From: Phoenix dactylifera
Taxonomy: Eukaryota; Streptophyta; Magnoliopsida; Arecales; Arecaceae
DNA: 64,000 bases
NCBI RefSeq assembly: GCF_009389715.1
Contig: NC_052399.1
Coordinates: 28,467,146 to 28,531,145 of the forward strand
Direction: 5' to 3'
Shown: positions 1-12,700 of the stretch, piece by piece
Layout: every line of letters begins with the position of its first letter
Numbering within the stretch: the first letter of the stretch is position 1
Notes under the pieces: model-generated
Told to the model about the DNA's origin: nothing
The model's database searches: none
The model's input: only the letters and a program-made list of their open reading frames with translations
Made by a program: the position numbers and the translations under genes

Positions 1-103
1 TTAGTCTAATAACTGATAATGCTGAACGTGTTGAACTATAATCCTATAAGTAAACTGCATGAACAAATCAATCAAGAGAACCTAGTCTAGAAGAAGAACC
101 AAC

Positions 104-269
104 CTTCATTAGTCTGCGCGTTGGAGACCATAAGGTCGAAATCGGTACCCCTTCCCAAATGCTTCGATTCAAAAATTCGTTCTTTCAAATTGGCAACGGA
201 TATGAATTGACCCTCAATTGGAACAGAGTCATAATCTTTGGCACTTTTAAACTTATAATACACAGCCAT
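104..269 (-). CDS. PQT3-like / RBBP6-type E3 ubiquitin ligase, first coding exon (partial)
   Basis: The exon starts at the ATG at 269-267 and encodes 55 residues beginning MAVYYKFKSAKDYDSV, followed by an ISVANLKERIFESKHLGRG segment and a DFDLMVSNAQTNE end. This is the ubiquitin-like DWNN domain that opens RBBP6/PQT3-family proteins, in which a zinc knuckle and a RING/U-box follow. The family acts as nuclear E3 ubiquitin ligases; Arabidopsis PQT3 is a negative regulator of oxidative stress tolerance. The coding part ends GAA G followed by the donor GTTGGT at 103-98, leaving phase 1. No sequence matching the second half of DWNN is found in 1-103, so the rest of the gene lies left of the window. 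Domain identity is clear; which PQT3 paralogue this is cannot be told from one exon. Confidence 0.86.
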
Positions 270-1096
270 TATTTTTCCTTTCCGGTTTTCTTCGGATCTA
301 ATTGCAAACCAGATCAACCAAAAACACAGAACTTGCTGGAAATTAAACAACGAGCAGCAAACTGAATTTTAAGGCCGAAATTAAAAACAGGCCTGATATT
401 AAGCTAGAACAACAGAAATCATAGACACGTGTACAAGCAGTATATCTCCTTTCCAATCCTTGACGAAGATCACGCTCTATTCCCCGATCAAGAAACGATC
501 TGTCTGGAAGAGAAAAGAGGAAGAAACCCGAGATGAGTTCGCCGCCAATCGCTTCACGTCCCAATAGAATAGAACAGCGATCCAACCAGCAAAAGGCCCC
601 GATCCGCAGCGGAATCACCGAGATCGACGATCACCGCCACCGCTACAAGAAGAGAAGATCTTCCGCAACAAAAACCCCCCTTCGGTTTAAGGGTTTCAGC
701 CGGAGGAGGCGATATCGGACACCGCGCTCAACAGATCGCCAACGCCGTTACGGAATCGCCCGAGGCTGCGGCGAATCCAAGAATCTCCCGAACAAGCACT
801 TCGATCGGAAATTCGAGGAGAGAACGAAGAAACGGTGGCTTCTCCGATGAAAAATCCCCAACTCGACCAGCGAGGAAGCCTTGGATCGATCAATCGGGGA
901 AGGATCCGGAGAGAACTCGAGGCGATGGATGGATTCGAGGGGGATCGAAGGAAGTTAGGGTTAGGGTTTCCCCTTTCCTTTCGAGAGATATCTCCAGCGC
1001 TCACAGAAAGAGGGAGAAGGAGACGCCCGGTTTCCTTAACGCGGAGGACAAAAAAGGCAACTTCCAACGAGGAGTCGAGGGTGGTGCGGGGTGCGG
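270..1096 (-). other. 5' leader region of the PQT3-like gene
   Basis: Between the TATA box near 1100 and the ATG at 269 lie about 800 bases without a convincing coding frame on the gene's strand. A leader of this size usually holds an intron. A pyrimidine-rich acceptor-like site, TTTAATTTCCAG on the minus strand ending at 336, would leave 66 bases of untranslated exon before the ATG. I could not pick a single donor. Plus-strand open frames at 533-850 and 835-1152 are probably chance readings of this GC-rich stretch. Confidence 0.5.
954..969 (-). promoter_or_regulatory. Double telo-box in the PQT3-like leader
   Basis: On the minus strand the sequence reads AAACCCTAACCCTAAC, an AAACCCTAA telo-box with a second partial repeat. 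It lies about 130 bases downstream of the TATA box, in the leader. Telo-boxes are common near the starts of plant housekeeping and translation-related genes. Here the role is inferred from motif and position only. Confidence 0.5.
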
Positions 1097-1105
1097 TATT
1101 TATAG
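1097..1105 (-). promoter_or_regulatory. TATA box of the PQT3-like gene
   Basis: The minus strand reads CTATAAATA, a near-consensus TATA box, followed by GC-rich sequence. Transcription would start around 1070. A TGGGCC element (site II-like) is present on the minus strand near 1183-1191, upstream of the TATA box. Confidence 0.6.
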
Positions 1106-3743
1106 ACAGACCGCTCCAGTTAAAACCTCACCGCCTTCACCTCGTTGGTTAAAGCGGGCCGGACGGCAACGGCGGAGATGTGGGGCCCATGGAAAACGGA
1201 TGATGGGTGGGCTTCCGTGTCCCTTCCATCTGGTCTGGCTTTCTAGATCACAGATCCCACTATTAGGAGGATACCGTCTAAATTAAGAGAAAGGGAAGAG
1301 GAATTGGATCGTCACTTTGTTTTGCAATCTATTATTTTCTATTGCATTGTGAGTATTTGTACTCATGCGTAGGGTGGAAAAAATTGACCTGCTCCAATAA
1401 ATTTGATCCATCCTGATCTTATTTGGGTTGGGTTTGGATCAAAGATTTTTTAGTTAGGGTTTGACGTGGGTCAAATTCTCTAACCGAAGTTTAAATAGAT
1501 CGAGTATGGATCAAAGTTTTGATTTGACTTGGGTTATGATGTTAGATTTTATCTAGATTGAAAAAATTTAGATTGGGTTAAGTCGTGATGTTGGATAATT
1601 TTTTTTTAAGTGAATAGTGTTTCTCTATTGATATTAGTTATTTAAATCTTTTTGAAAATTAGTCAGTAAAAATTGTAAATATTGAATTTGATAAGTTAGT
1701 ATAGGTTTACCAAAAAATCACTCTTACAAAATTGATTAGATTGAGGTCAAACAAATGACCCAAAATAACCTGTGAATGGATATGGATCAAGAGAAATCTT
1801 GACCTGATACAAGGTCGAGTATAGGTCAGAGTTTGTATGTCGTTGTCCTTACTTGACTCGACCTAATCAATTAACTCTCATGTAGGTAAGGAAATTGCAT
1901 TACATTATAAAGTCAATGATTGTTATCTGCAACACCAAGTTTAGCTGAAAATTGTAAACATCAAGGTCATGTACATGGGCATGACAATATTGCATGATTA
2001 TGAATTGGAAGAATACTAGTTTCATACAACTTGAATGTATTACATGAGTAAAGCACGAAGATAGACTTACCATAATGACTTGCTGCATGCATTAGATATT
2101 CTCCGTACGCAATATAATTGCTCTTTTGGTGCTTTTTAAGATCCTACACATATTTAGTTAGGTGAAAATTGCATGTAACATAAAATTTAACACGCTCTCC
2201 ACCCCCTCCTCCTGTGTGCAACATTCTCAACATGCTTTGCTCCAGTATAATAAAAACTACAATGATAATATGCCGCCTCCACCTTCTTAGTCTCAATATT
2301 TTATAAGTTCAACCTCCGAGATTGATCTATAAATTGATCGATTTGGATTTTAAGATGAACTACAATTTTACTCTAAATAGGTGACTACAATGCACATTCA
2401 TTCACCAAGAGTGCCGCATGCACTGCATGTGCTAGCAACTAGTTGTGTCTTTAGAGTTAGCATATATTATATTATTAGATCTAAGTAGTTGCTTGACTTC
2501 AATATGATCCCATAACCATTATTTTGATCCAAGCAGTTATGTAAATCATGCTCATACATTGTTTCCAAGTCATTTCTCGAACTAATGTTCTCCCATAAGT
2601 CATTTAAAACTTTATTCTTTTTCCTCATAAAGTGTTATACAAAGAGATGCAGTAGATTACAATGTAGTTGCTCAGGATGATGAATAGTGAAGAGATCAAA
2701 AAGATTCAATCTTCAAGTTATACATTGCATATTATTCATCTTTACAAACTACTGTGGACTCCATTGATATGAGGGCCACCTAGGCAGAAACCATTTATGC
2801 GAGGTTTCATCTGCAAGAGGACTTCATCCATCTAAAAGGTGACTAAGTTACTGTGCTTGATTGGATCCAGAAGCATGCTAGAGATGTAGATCGCCGCCTC
2901 CTATTCTAGGACATTTGGTGGATTGGATTCCTTTGGAGCTAGTTATATCTAACGTGTGGCCGATAGAACGGTCCATTACCAATTCACTCCAGTCAAATAC
3001 ACGATGAATCCATGGCATATTTTCAAGCATGATGCATGTATTTATACGCTATCTCGCATATTTATAAGCTGTGCATATTTTTGAATTAACTTTGTGCAGA
3101 TAGGTACAAAGTGTATTCTGAGGAGATATTAATTGTGTTTAAGGTGACAGCCACTAAGCCTAGCCAGATATTTTGCATATGCATAATTGAATTAACCATG
3201 TGAAAATAGACATTTAAGTGTGTTCCAAAAGATAGTAATTATGTTCCCACTTGGCAGCAACTTGTTCAGCTAGACATTTTTGTGCGTGCATACTTGAATT
3301 AATTATATGTGCATGTCAAGACAAACTGACCTATTAAATGAAGTGAAAAAGAGGTGCATTAATTAAAGGATTCAATCCATGGATTGCAGCGGATGTTCTA
3401 AATGGCGATATATTTTCCGGTACCAAAAATCCAGGAGTTATCAGCAGCTATGTCCCCAGTTCACAATCCTGAAATAATCAGCTGCCTTATCCCAACCCAC
3501 AAAAACAATATAGAAGCTTCCTTGAAAAGTAATAGAACTGGTAATTTCATCATGCTTAATTGCAATAATTTGCCTATCAAGTTGAAAAAAAAAATAATCA
3601 AATCCTACTCCACTCTCTTTTTTCCTTTTCAGTTCAATCTCAGTATCTTTAACATCTACAATACAAAAAAAAAAAAAAAAACACAACTTATTGCTGTGGG
3701 AATTACTTATGAAGGAAATGAATATTGGAGTGGAGGGGAGGAA
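1106..3743. other. Intergenic region between the PQT3-like and AIM24 genes
   Basis: No gene is visible. 1380-1870 is an old AT-rich repeat with scattered GGGTTGGGTTTGGATC-like and GGTCAAATT-like words, probably transposon debris. The rest is unremarkable AT-rich DNA with a poly-A run at about 3665-3680. 3402-3743 is the 3' flank of the AIM24 gene. Confidence 0.5.
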
Positions 3744-6700
3744 CTAGACATCAGTCAAGATCAATGATGATACAATCACAACATATGCGAGTAAGAAGAA
3801 GACTGCCATCTGAATGAAGAACTTAGGGTTTTCCCTCATGCTTGAGGCTGTGACCGCCCTGGAAGGGGGGAAAAGTTATATCAGAACGAAGGGAAATAGA
3901 GTTCATGGGTGATCATGGCAGCATAAAACATGCAAATGCACAAAACAATGAAATTACCTTGCGATACGCTGAGAAAGTCGATGGAAAGGCAGACTCTGAA
4001 TAAAGACAACACCAGGTCCTGTCAGAATAGCCGTTAATTGGTTGTCACCCTGCAATGTAACAGAGAGCTCTCAATGCTAAGCCAAATTAAATAAATAATG
4101 GTGGGGTGTCATTACTTGAGATTCCATGCTGTCGTATCTAATAGAAATATAAACCAAATGCAGCAAAAGAAAATGGCAGCACTACAGAGTAAGGACTATG
4201 GAACCTGGATGATAGTGTCCAGGCTAACCATTTTGTCCCCAGTACCAGTCATTATGTTGCAACAATCATAAGACAGGCATAAGTGCAACCAACAGCCAAA
4301 TAGATGGTAACACTCGCAGATCATACAATATTAAGTTAATTTCTAGTCGATCATATTACAGGTGCAGATAACTTATTAGACATTCCTTCATCTGAAAATG
4401 CTGCCAACCACTCTCCACGAAAATCCTGAAGCTACCTTTTCGGAAATCCTCATACATATTTGATATCTATGGCAAATAACCTTCATAGACTTAACTGGTG
4501 ATTTCATTTCTAGAAACAAACAGGTATCCTTAATCAAAAAAGGGCACTGAGATATGATCAAGACCAGAAAGCAGTAAAGCAGATAGACTCACCCCAAATA
4601 CTACCCTTCTCATTGGGTGGGAGGGCTTCAGCTGGAAATTTATGGTATTTGTCATAGCTACAATGCAGACAGCATCAACAACTAACACTTCCCCCGAAGC
4701 AAGAATTTTCTGTGCAACTAGCAAAATAGATCACAAAAGAGGTCAAAGAGTTAGTTAGCAATTACAAAATGTAGACTTATATGCTAAAGCTGCTAGCCTG
4801 TTACCAATTTTGTCCTTTCAAGAAGAGGGCAAAGATAATATCTCTATACCAAATAATATATATCATAGGCATACTGAAGCAATGCACTTTATTTTAATAT
4901 CTAGTGACTAAACAATCCATAGAAAAGCAGTAAAAGAATATCAGTCCTTATCTGCCAATATCATGGGATTTATCAGTTTACATTGGCCGAGAGAATGAGG
5001 GCCATTGTTTTACATATTACTGAGTGCCCAATGATGATACAACATTTATCTTAACTGATATCTCAGATGAGATGAACATGATGAATGGATGGGAGCTGGA
5101 TAACTTATACTATATTATTATCACAACTTTAGCAATTATTAAGCTTCTTATTTTCTGGTAAGTATTACTTATGCTTGTCCATAATTGCTAAATGAGATTT
5201 ACGCATTTTCATCTTTAGTATATGAGTTTGAAGAAATAGTAAGCACTTAAATCAAGAACCTGAAAATGCAAAATGTTTGCATGAAACTGTGAATCAAAAC
5301 TGCCAATAAATATTTTCAGCTAGTTGATGAATGTCCTCCCTGAATGTCTTAGCAGAGGGCAACAGAATTCAAACTATTTTCCACGTATTTTATTTTCAAA
5401 TATCCCACGGTTTAGACACATAATAATAGATCCATAACTACATGTGCTTTGCATCTTCACACATACATGTGAACGACGATTCTATCACAAACTGAGATGA
5501 AGCCATGTCCATCCAAGAAACAAGAATAAGGCAGAGATGAGAAACCAATGCATCATCTAATTTGTTTCAACAGGCCCAGTTAATCAATTTTGTGAACCCA
5601 AAACTGCATGTAGTTGCAAAATTAATCAACAGTGATATGAGTGCAATAATATGAATGCGAGTGTGCATGAGGAGAGTTGATGAAAAGCATGTAAATTTCA
5701 GGTTCTGTGAGTGAGAATTTATGACATGCTCTTTCACATCGATTTTTTAAGTTTCGGCCAAAGCAGATTGTTTTCAGTTGATACTGATCTGAAAATGACC
5801 AAACTTTTTGGTCAGTATCAGCCGGTTTCAAAAGTTTTGATTGAACCCAGTTGCGCAACCAATATTCCTTTTAAAACGAATTGTTTAACAAGTAAATAGA
5901 CAACACAGAAAAAATTCATGTGATGTGAATCTTGAACCTATACGCAACATTACAACATGAAAAATGCATACACATGCCTGATTTGAAAGTGAGCTGTTTA
6001 GGGACATAGGAATCTTTCACTAGTTTTCAAAAATTTTGGGACATGAAGGTCTACTTATCATGTCCTTCACTTTTTTATTTTGATAATTGAAAGAAATACG
6101 AAATAGGTATACATAATTAACTTTATACTCTTTTCTACTTGGTCATGATAGTCCACACTTGATTGAGTAATATTTGATATTAATACTCAATAAACTAGTA
6201 CATTTGTGACATGTTTAATAGGTTAAGCTTCAATAAGTTCTGTTTCAGCATAAAACTATCCAAACTAAATAAATTATAAGATAACCCAACACATAATAAA
6301 ATGACGTCAAGTAATTAGACTTGGTTTCTTTGTTTTTACTTGGTTTATTTTATTTTATTTTTATGTTTGCGACTGAAATTCTGTAACTCGAAGCAAAACT
6401 AATGAAACAAAAACTCTTATCCTGGGAAGCAAAACTGAAACTAAAAGTGAAACCAAGTTTGAAAACCTTGTTTCACATTGTTATGTGGAAGAGAATCACT
6501 AAGTATCCAAAAAATATACTATCAAGCAGCATGGTAGAGCATGCATGAAAAGATCTTTAAACCATGGTGGCCAGTGAGGGTGAATGTACCACAGAGTTAA
6601 AACATAAGCACATTGAGAATAACATTGTGGTCCTACTATGTTAAGAAAGAGCATGATGTACAATAGTTTTGTTCAGTTGAAAAGTAACAAACATGCCACA

Positions 6701-9700
6701 CAGGGTGTTGATTTATCCAAATCATTGAAAGCCTGGAAAAACTGAATCTATGTGGCGTAAACTCAGGTACATGTGCTATGTGTGGGTGCATGTCTAAGCA
6801 TTCCTTCATTTTATTCTCAAAGCATTCCCTTTTGTGGACCCTTCCAAAGTCTCATACCCATATTCTGCAACATTGCCCAATATTCCTATTGTCTTTCTCT
6901 TATCCATTATCTCTCCTTCCTATCTTTCTCTGCCTCTTCATCAAGCTCTTTAGGCTTATATTTTCTTTCCACAAATCTGTCTAAGTTCCTCTATGGATGT
7001 TTGCTCAGCGGATTTTGGGAATAAAAAAAGACATAGGATATTAGTTCCACCACTACTATCTTCATGATCCTGAAGCTTTTCACATGGTATGACACCAACC
7101 CTTAAGACTTAGCCTTTCTTTTGATAAACTGTACACTAAAAATTCAGGCTAGTGAAATTTGAATTAGACCATTGCATCTCTTTCTTTTCACTTTTCAATT
7201 GATAATGTGAGATCTGTATATTGGTTATTTTTGCATGAAGCCCTGTTCGGTTCAAGGCACAAGGACAGTGTAAGCAAGAGAATATCTAGATGCAATCAAA
7301 TGGGGTTCCAAAATGACCTAGCCTACCCTAAAAACTTGAAGAATGTTTGTACATATGTTTTCCCTACTCTCCTCTTTGCCCAACAATTATGCAAACAGAA
7401 AAGATGGTAAAAATATGGAGTTCAAAGTCATTCTCTGAAACATTGGAATATCAGACACTCAATAGTGTTGAACAAAGTTGCCGATAATGGTCCCCAACTG
7501 GTCAATTATTTATGAATAAAAGGCAAAAGAAAAATATCTCCCCCTTGAGGAGATAAGGTCAAGTAGAAGAATGGCTGTGGAAGAGCATGAAACCATAAAT
7601 CAGCGCCAGTGCACACCATAAGTCTCTGATGTAAGGGAAACCTTAAAGATAACGTACCACATTGTATCAAAAACTTAGATATTTAAACTTAGTCTTTGCA
7701 AGTCTGAAGCTACAACAAGGAGATTCAAATAATCTCTATCTAGATTGCATCCTTCATAATTTTTCTAGAGTTGAATTTTAGTTAATTCTCCTTGCATCAG
7801 GTACTCGAAGATTACAGGTGCCCTTCTTGAACATTATTCCTACCACTGAAAACCAAACCTGACCATGCCTTGAAAATTTCAATACAAGCACAAATTGGTT
7901 ATCTTGGGTCAAGCTTGTTTTTAATTGTACCATGTAGGTTCTTTACCATAATTCCCCTGTAATTGAACCTGGATTAGTTCAGGTTATCTTGGGAGCCCTA
8001 CAGCAGAAATTTGGATTAGATCAGCTGTTTAAGCCCAGAAGTTTTCCCTAAGTTGCACATAGATCCAACCCAGCCTAAATTATGAGTTAAGAAAGACACA
8101 ATTCAGGTTAGCAAGGTTTAAGTTGCACCTACATTGAGGACAGCAATAAAGAAAGGTACAAAAGAAGTGGCTGATAAAAAGGGAACAGATAAGTCAGGAG
8201 CATATTGTCACAGGCTTGGAAGGTTTCCCTATCAGCTTCTTATAAACATGTGAGATGTTGGAAAAAATAAACTTATGGGGTATTTTATATTGTGGAGCAA
8301 AAGCATTCTAGTGCTGCTGCTTCATCATAAGGTCTGAAGAGCATGATTCTACATTATAACCATCAAGACTTTATTATCTACAATATGACAGGATACAGGG
8401 CACCTATGATTAAATATACAGGCTTACTATATGGAAAAAAATAATATGATATCCTGTTGACAGTGATTTTGTCAAATAAAGATGTTTCACTGTTATTACC
8501 TGATACTTGCTGTTATAATGGCTACTGACGGTCATCTTAATATTAACGTCATAAAGTTATATGGCTCCTAACAATATAATGGCCACTAACTATTACGGGC
8601 CCTTGCTAACATATACTTATGATGGTGTTAATAAAACCTTTTTAAGGTGAAAGCAAAAGATGCTGAAGTCACCTAGCTGATTACATCTCACTTATTGTGA
8701 TTACAAAATTTTACTGAAGACCCTGGAAGTTAATAAGACAGCTTTTCACATTAAAATTATATTAGTTCTTTATCTACCATTAACCAAACAAAGATGTACA
8801 TGAGTTATTCTAGTGTTAATAATATTCATTATTATGTTAATCGATGCAATGCCTTCCTCCCAAAATATGCAAGCATTGCTATCTAATTCTGTCCAGCATT
8901 CTGTACTATTTTGGAACATTCTGATAATAACAACAATCAGTACTCAATCAAAGATCTGCAGAGGATCCAAAGCGCACATCTTTATAATGGCAACAATAAA
9001 GAGGATGAACTTGAAGTGCACAGAGATAAGTATACCTGATCCACCACCAATAAGGAAAGCAAGCCCTTGACCTGCCAGCTTCTGTTTAAGGATCACCTAA
9101 AATAGCAATAAACATTTGATGAGTACAGACTTTATGTCAATGTAATCCAGATGCTAGAGAAAGAAGGCCCTGTAGGGGAGAAAATGCAGCACTAGACCTT
9201 ACCTCTGCACCAACTTCAATATTGCGGGCTCTCTGATCAACTGTACTTGAGACTGTTACCTCATTGACAGAGCAAAGGAATGCATCTGGCTACAACAACC
9301 AAATTTGAATATTGTAAAATACTCTACATTGCTTAGAGAAGAAAAATATGGCAAAAATGTAATGATGAAAAAATATATACTATTAGATAAGCACATATTT
9401 CAGTTAGTCGGCTAAGTAAATTTGATCGACATGATCAAAATTTGGATTGAATAAAATTAGGAGCAGGTGCAGGTATAAGAAGCACACATATTAGAAACAT
9501 TTTTAGCAAGGAAGCACTTGGGAAGTGACTGCATGTTTAGGAAGAATCTGAAGCAGATTTATTACCCTAGGTAGAAGATTCTAGCTAGGATCTAACTCTG
9601 CAACCAATTATAATTTCACTTGAACTTTTAACCCTCTCAATTTCACTGTATTATGGACTCTCCCTCTGATAAAAACTATCTCTGGCATATGCTGCAGCAA

Positions 9701-12700
9701 GCTACTAAGGATTGTTAAAGTACTGCAATCAAAGCACGAGGTGTTGCCAGTGCCCAAAGACTCAAAATCAACCTGCTTTAGCATGCCAGTGAGAGTTCTG
9801 TTGTCCAAAAAAGAAGGAAAAAAAAAAAAGAAGAAAAAAGTGTGGACATATAAGTCATTTTTAATTTAAAAACAATAACAGAATAAATTATAAATTAGAT
9901 TAAGGAGACGAAAAATATTGGATGCATTTTTAAGCATGCCACAAATTAAGAGTTTAATAAGATTCAAGTCTAACCTGACAAAGATTCAAACTTATATAAT
10001 AAATCACCCCCCCACCCCCCACCCAAACAAACAAAAAAGAAAATCCCAACACCTTGGGTCTGAAAATTCCTTTGGATTATTGCATGTAACCCGCACACCC
10101 CCCCCCCTCTCTCCTCCTCCTCCTCTCCTTCTCACTATTTTATTAGGTGGCACCTATTCCCCTTCCAGTTTCTTTATTAAGTCTCAAGATATCTCACTAT
10201 ATGAGATTATGCAAATCTTAGATTCAAATATGGAGTTTTACTTGGAAATAACTATTTAAACTACAGTGGATATTGGATTTCATGAATCTGTTAGTTGCCC
10301 ATTTAAAACCATATAACTAATGTACCTCTCGCCCACTGCTTTCCCAGGTCAAAAGAAATGAAATCTTGTAAATAAAAAAAAAAGATAAATTAAAAAGGAA
10401 AGATTTATCTCCCTGGGTGAGACAGCTTGCAGCCCTACATGGAGAGAAAAATAAAGAGAGATTATGGTTTCTAGGCCCACAAGAGAAGGAAAAAGCACTT
10501 TGTAGATTTTCAATCTGTTTAGAAATTTTGTTTGATCAACTATTCTAAGATTGTAAACTTTGCTTACATAGGAGAAACATTCATACTTTTGATTTGAAAA
10601 TTATTAAAATTTTCATTGCACAGAAACATTCATAAAACGTTACAACAATCTATAGTGAGACATTTTATTAATTTACTTTAATGATACTTGTAACTTCTTA
10701 TATCATTAAAATCTTTTTATATACTATGCTGTAGTAATTTGATCTATGTTTCTCCAAAGGGAGATTGTTAATATTCTTTTATTTTAAATTATTTTAAATA
10801 AAATAAGATCAAAACTTTCACTTTTGTCTTTGAAATTAAAAAAATATTTGTAGTATACTAACGAAACCAAAATGTAGAATCTCAAGCTTTCTCCTTCCTA
10901 TCCAAATTAAAATAGAGAAAAAAAAACTATATAGTTTATAAGAATTATAATTTGCAATGCAAACATATTACTATTTATAACTATTCTAAAAATGGTAGGC
11001 ATGACTTCAATATGTATAGATACATGTAAATATATTTTTTATCAAAAAAGATATTTAATTAGTTAACTTTTGTAATTTCAACTTTCTTTTGGGGGGCTGG
11101 AGGAGAGTGAGGTGCTCCGCCCTTATCAAGCAAGAGTATTATTAAGGCTAAGCAGGGTTGTAGCCACCAACACAAATAAAATTGAAATTAAAAAAAAGAA
11201 AAAAATGGAATACATGACATTAAAAGAAATAAAGAATACAGTGTAATATCAAATATTAATGATTTATACATAGTTGGCTCATAATAGCAGGCCCATGAAA
11301 GCAAATCACGATGAGCTAGTCCTACAACTCGTGTTGGCATGTACATCCGACAACTGACATGAGTTAGTGGTAGGAAACAATGAAATAAGAGTCAAGCCAG
11401 TCCATTAGCATCACTAATTATAAAAACTACATGAATATGTTCTTAGAACAAGAATAGTTAGATAAAGCAAGAAAAATGAAGGAATCTACTATACCTGGCA
11501 AAGAATTTCTCCACCAAAATTTGCCAAGTCAATCTATGAAAAAAAAAAGTCACATAGCAATCTTTAGCAAAAATATCAGCATTTCTAACAATAATTTAAA
11601 ATTCAATAAATGGTCTTCCATAAACAAGGATTTATTGAGTATCTTTTTTTTCCTGAAAGCTCTGTATTTAAGATGTTGCGATAATAACTGAATGGAAAAT
11701 GACATATTTTCAGCTGCCTTCCAAAGAAATTGAAATGTCAGTGAAATTCATATGTGGTGCCAAAAGTGAAGCATTGGGCTTTAGCCTCATTAAGATAATA
11801 TCAGCAGAAGACTGTCCCTAAAGAGGCAAGAGTAAGGGGGAAAAATTCATAGCATACTCCTTCGCATCCTTAAGCAGTCACCATTTTATGAAATTAGGAA
11901 AATCTGTTGACTTCTAGCGACCATCTACTTCGACTGAAGCAGTGACCTTGGCAGTGATGTTCTTATCAACAGATGGGTGTGTTCTCAGAGGTTTCCGTGG
12001 TTCAGATATTCTTATTGTTGATACTAGTGAGGGCCATGAGATGGCAGGATGGACCTTGGAAAGGCAAAGAGGGGGCACCGTTCAGACATTCTTATTGTTG
12101 ATACTATTGAGGGCCATGAGATGGCAGGATGGACCTTGGAAAGGCAAAGAGGGGGCACCGTAAGTAGAATTGTAGAAGACCACTAAGATGAAGGCAGCAA
12201 AGAAGAAAACCAAGCCTGGGGTGACATATTAGCCCACTCGTGTGAATGATAATCATTCATCTTGTTGCATTTAATATCAAGAAACTATTATTACTATGAT
12301 CATTATATGATGGTAACTAATATTGCTCCAATTACATGATGGTAATTAATGATGCAGTCTTATCTTGCAACTAGAAGGACTTCATCTCACAAAGCACAAA
12401 GTTAAAAAAATGATTAGTTCTTCCTCGGAATGCTTTCAAATATTATATTCTGAACAAGGCTTTTTATAAATAAAGAAGAAGAATTTAGGCACTCTTAAAA
12501 AAGCAATGCCAATAGAAATCTTTGTGCGGCATAATGCTAAATTCCAAACGTTCACCTGATCTTCCTGTATGTAAGAATTGATGAATGGTCGACATTTAAC
12601 AAGGGCAATGCTGGAAAATGGTTTAGAGAAAAAGAGGAAGTAGCAACAATCAATATTTATAAGAATGAAAAAGATGAAGAGCTTTTAGATATCCAAAGAA

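Noticed and set aside
533..1152. Plus-strand open frames of 105 codons each
   Set aside because: They are antisense to the PQT3-like leader, GC-rich, Arg-rich and without motifs; a minus-strand promoter explains the region better.
3402..3767. Plus-strand frame of 121 codons and its minus-strand partner
   Set aside because: They overlap the AIM24 3' end and a poly-A run; low-complexity chance frames.
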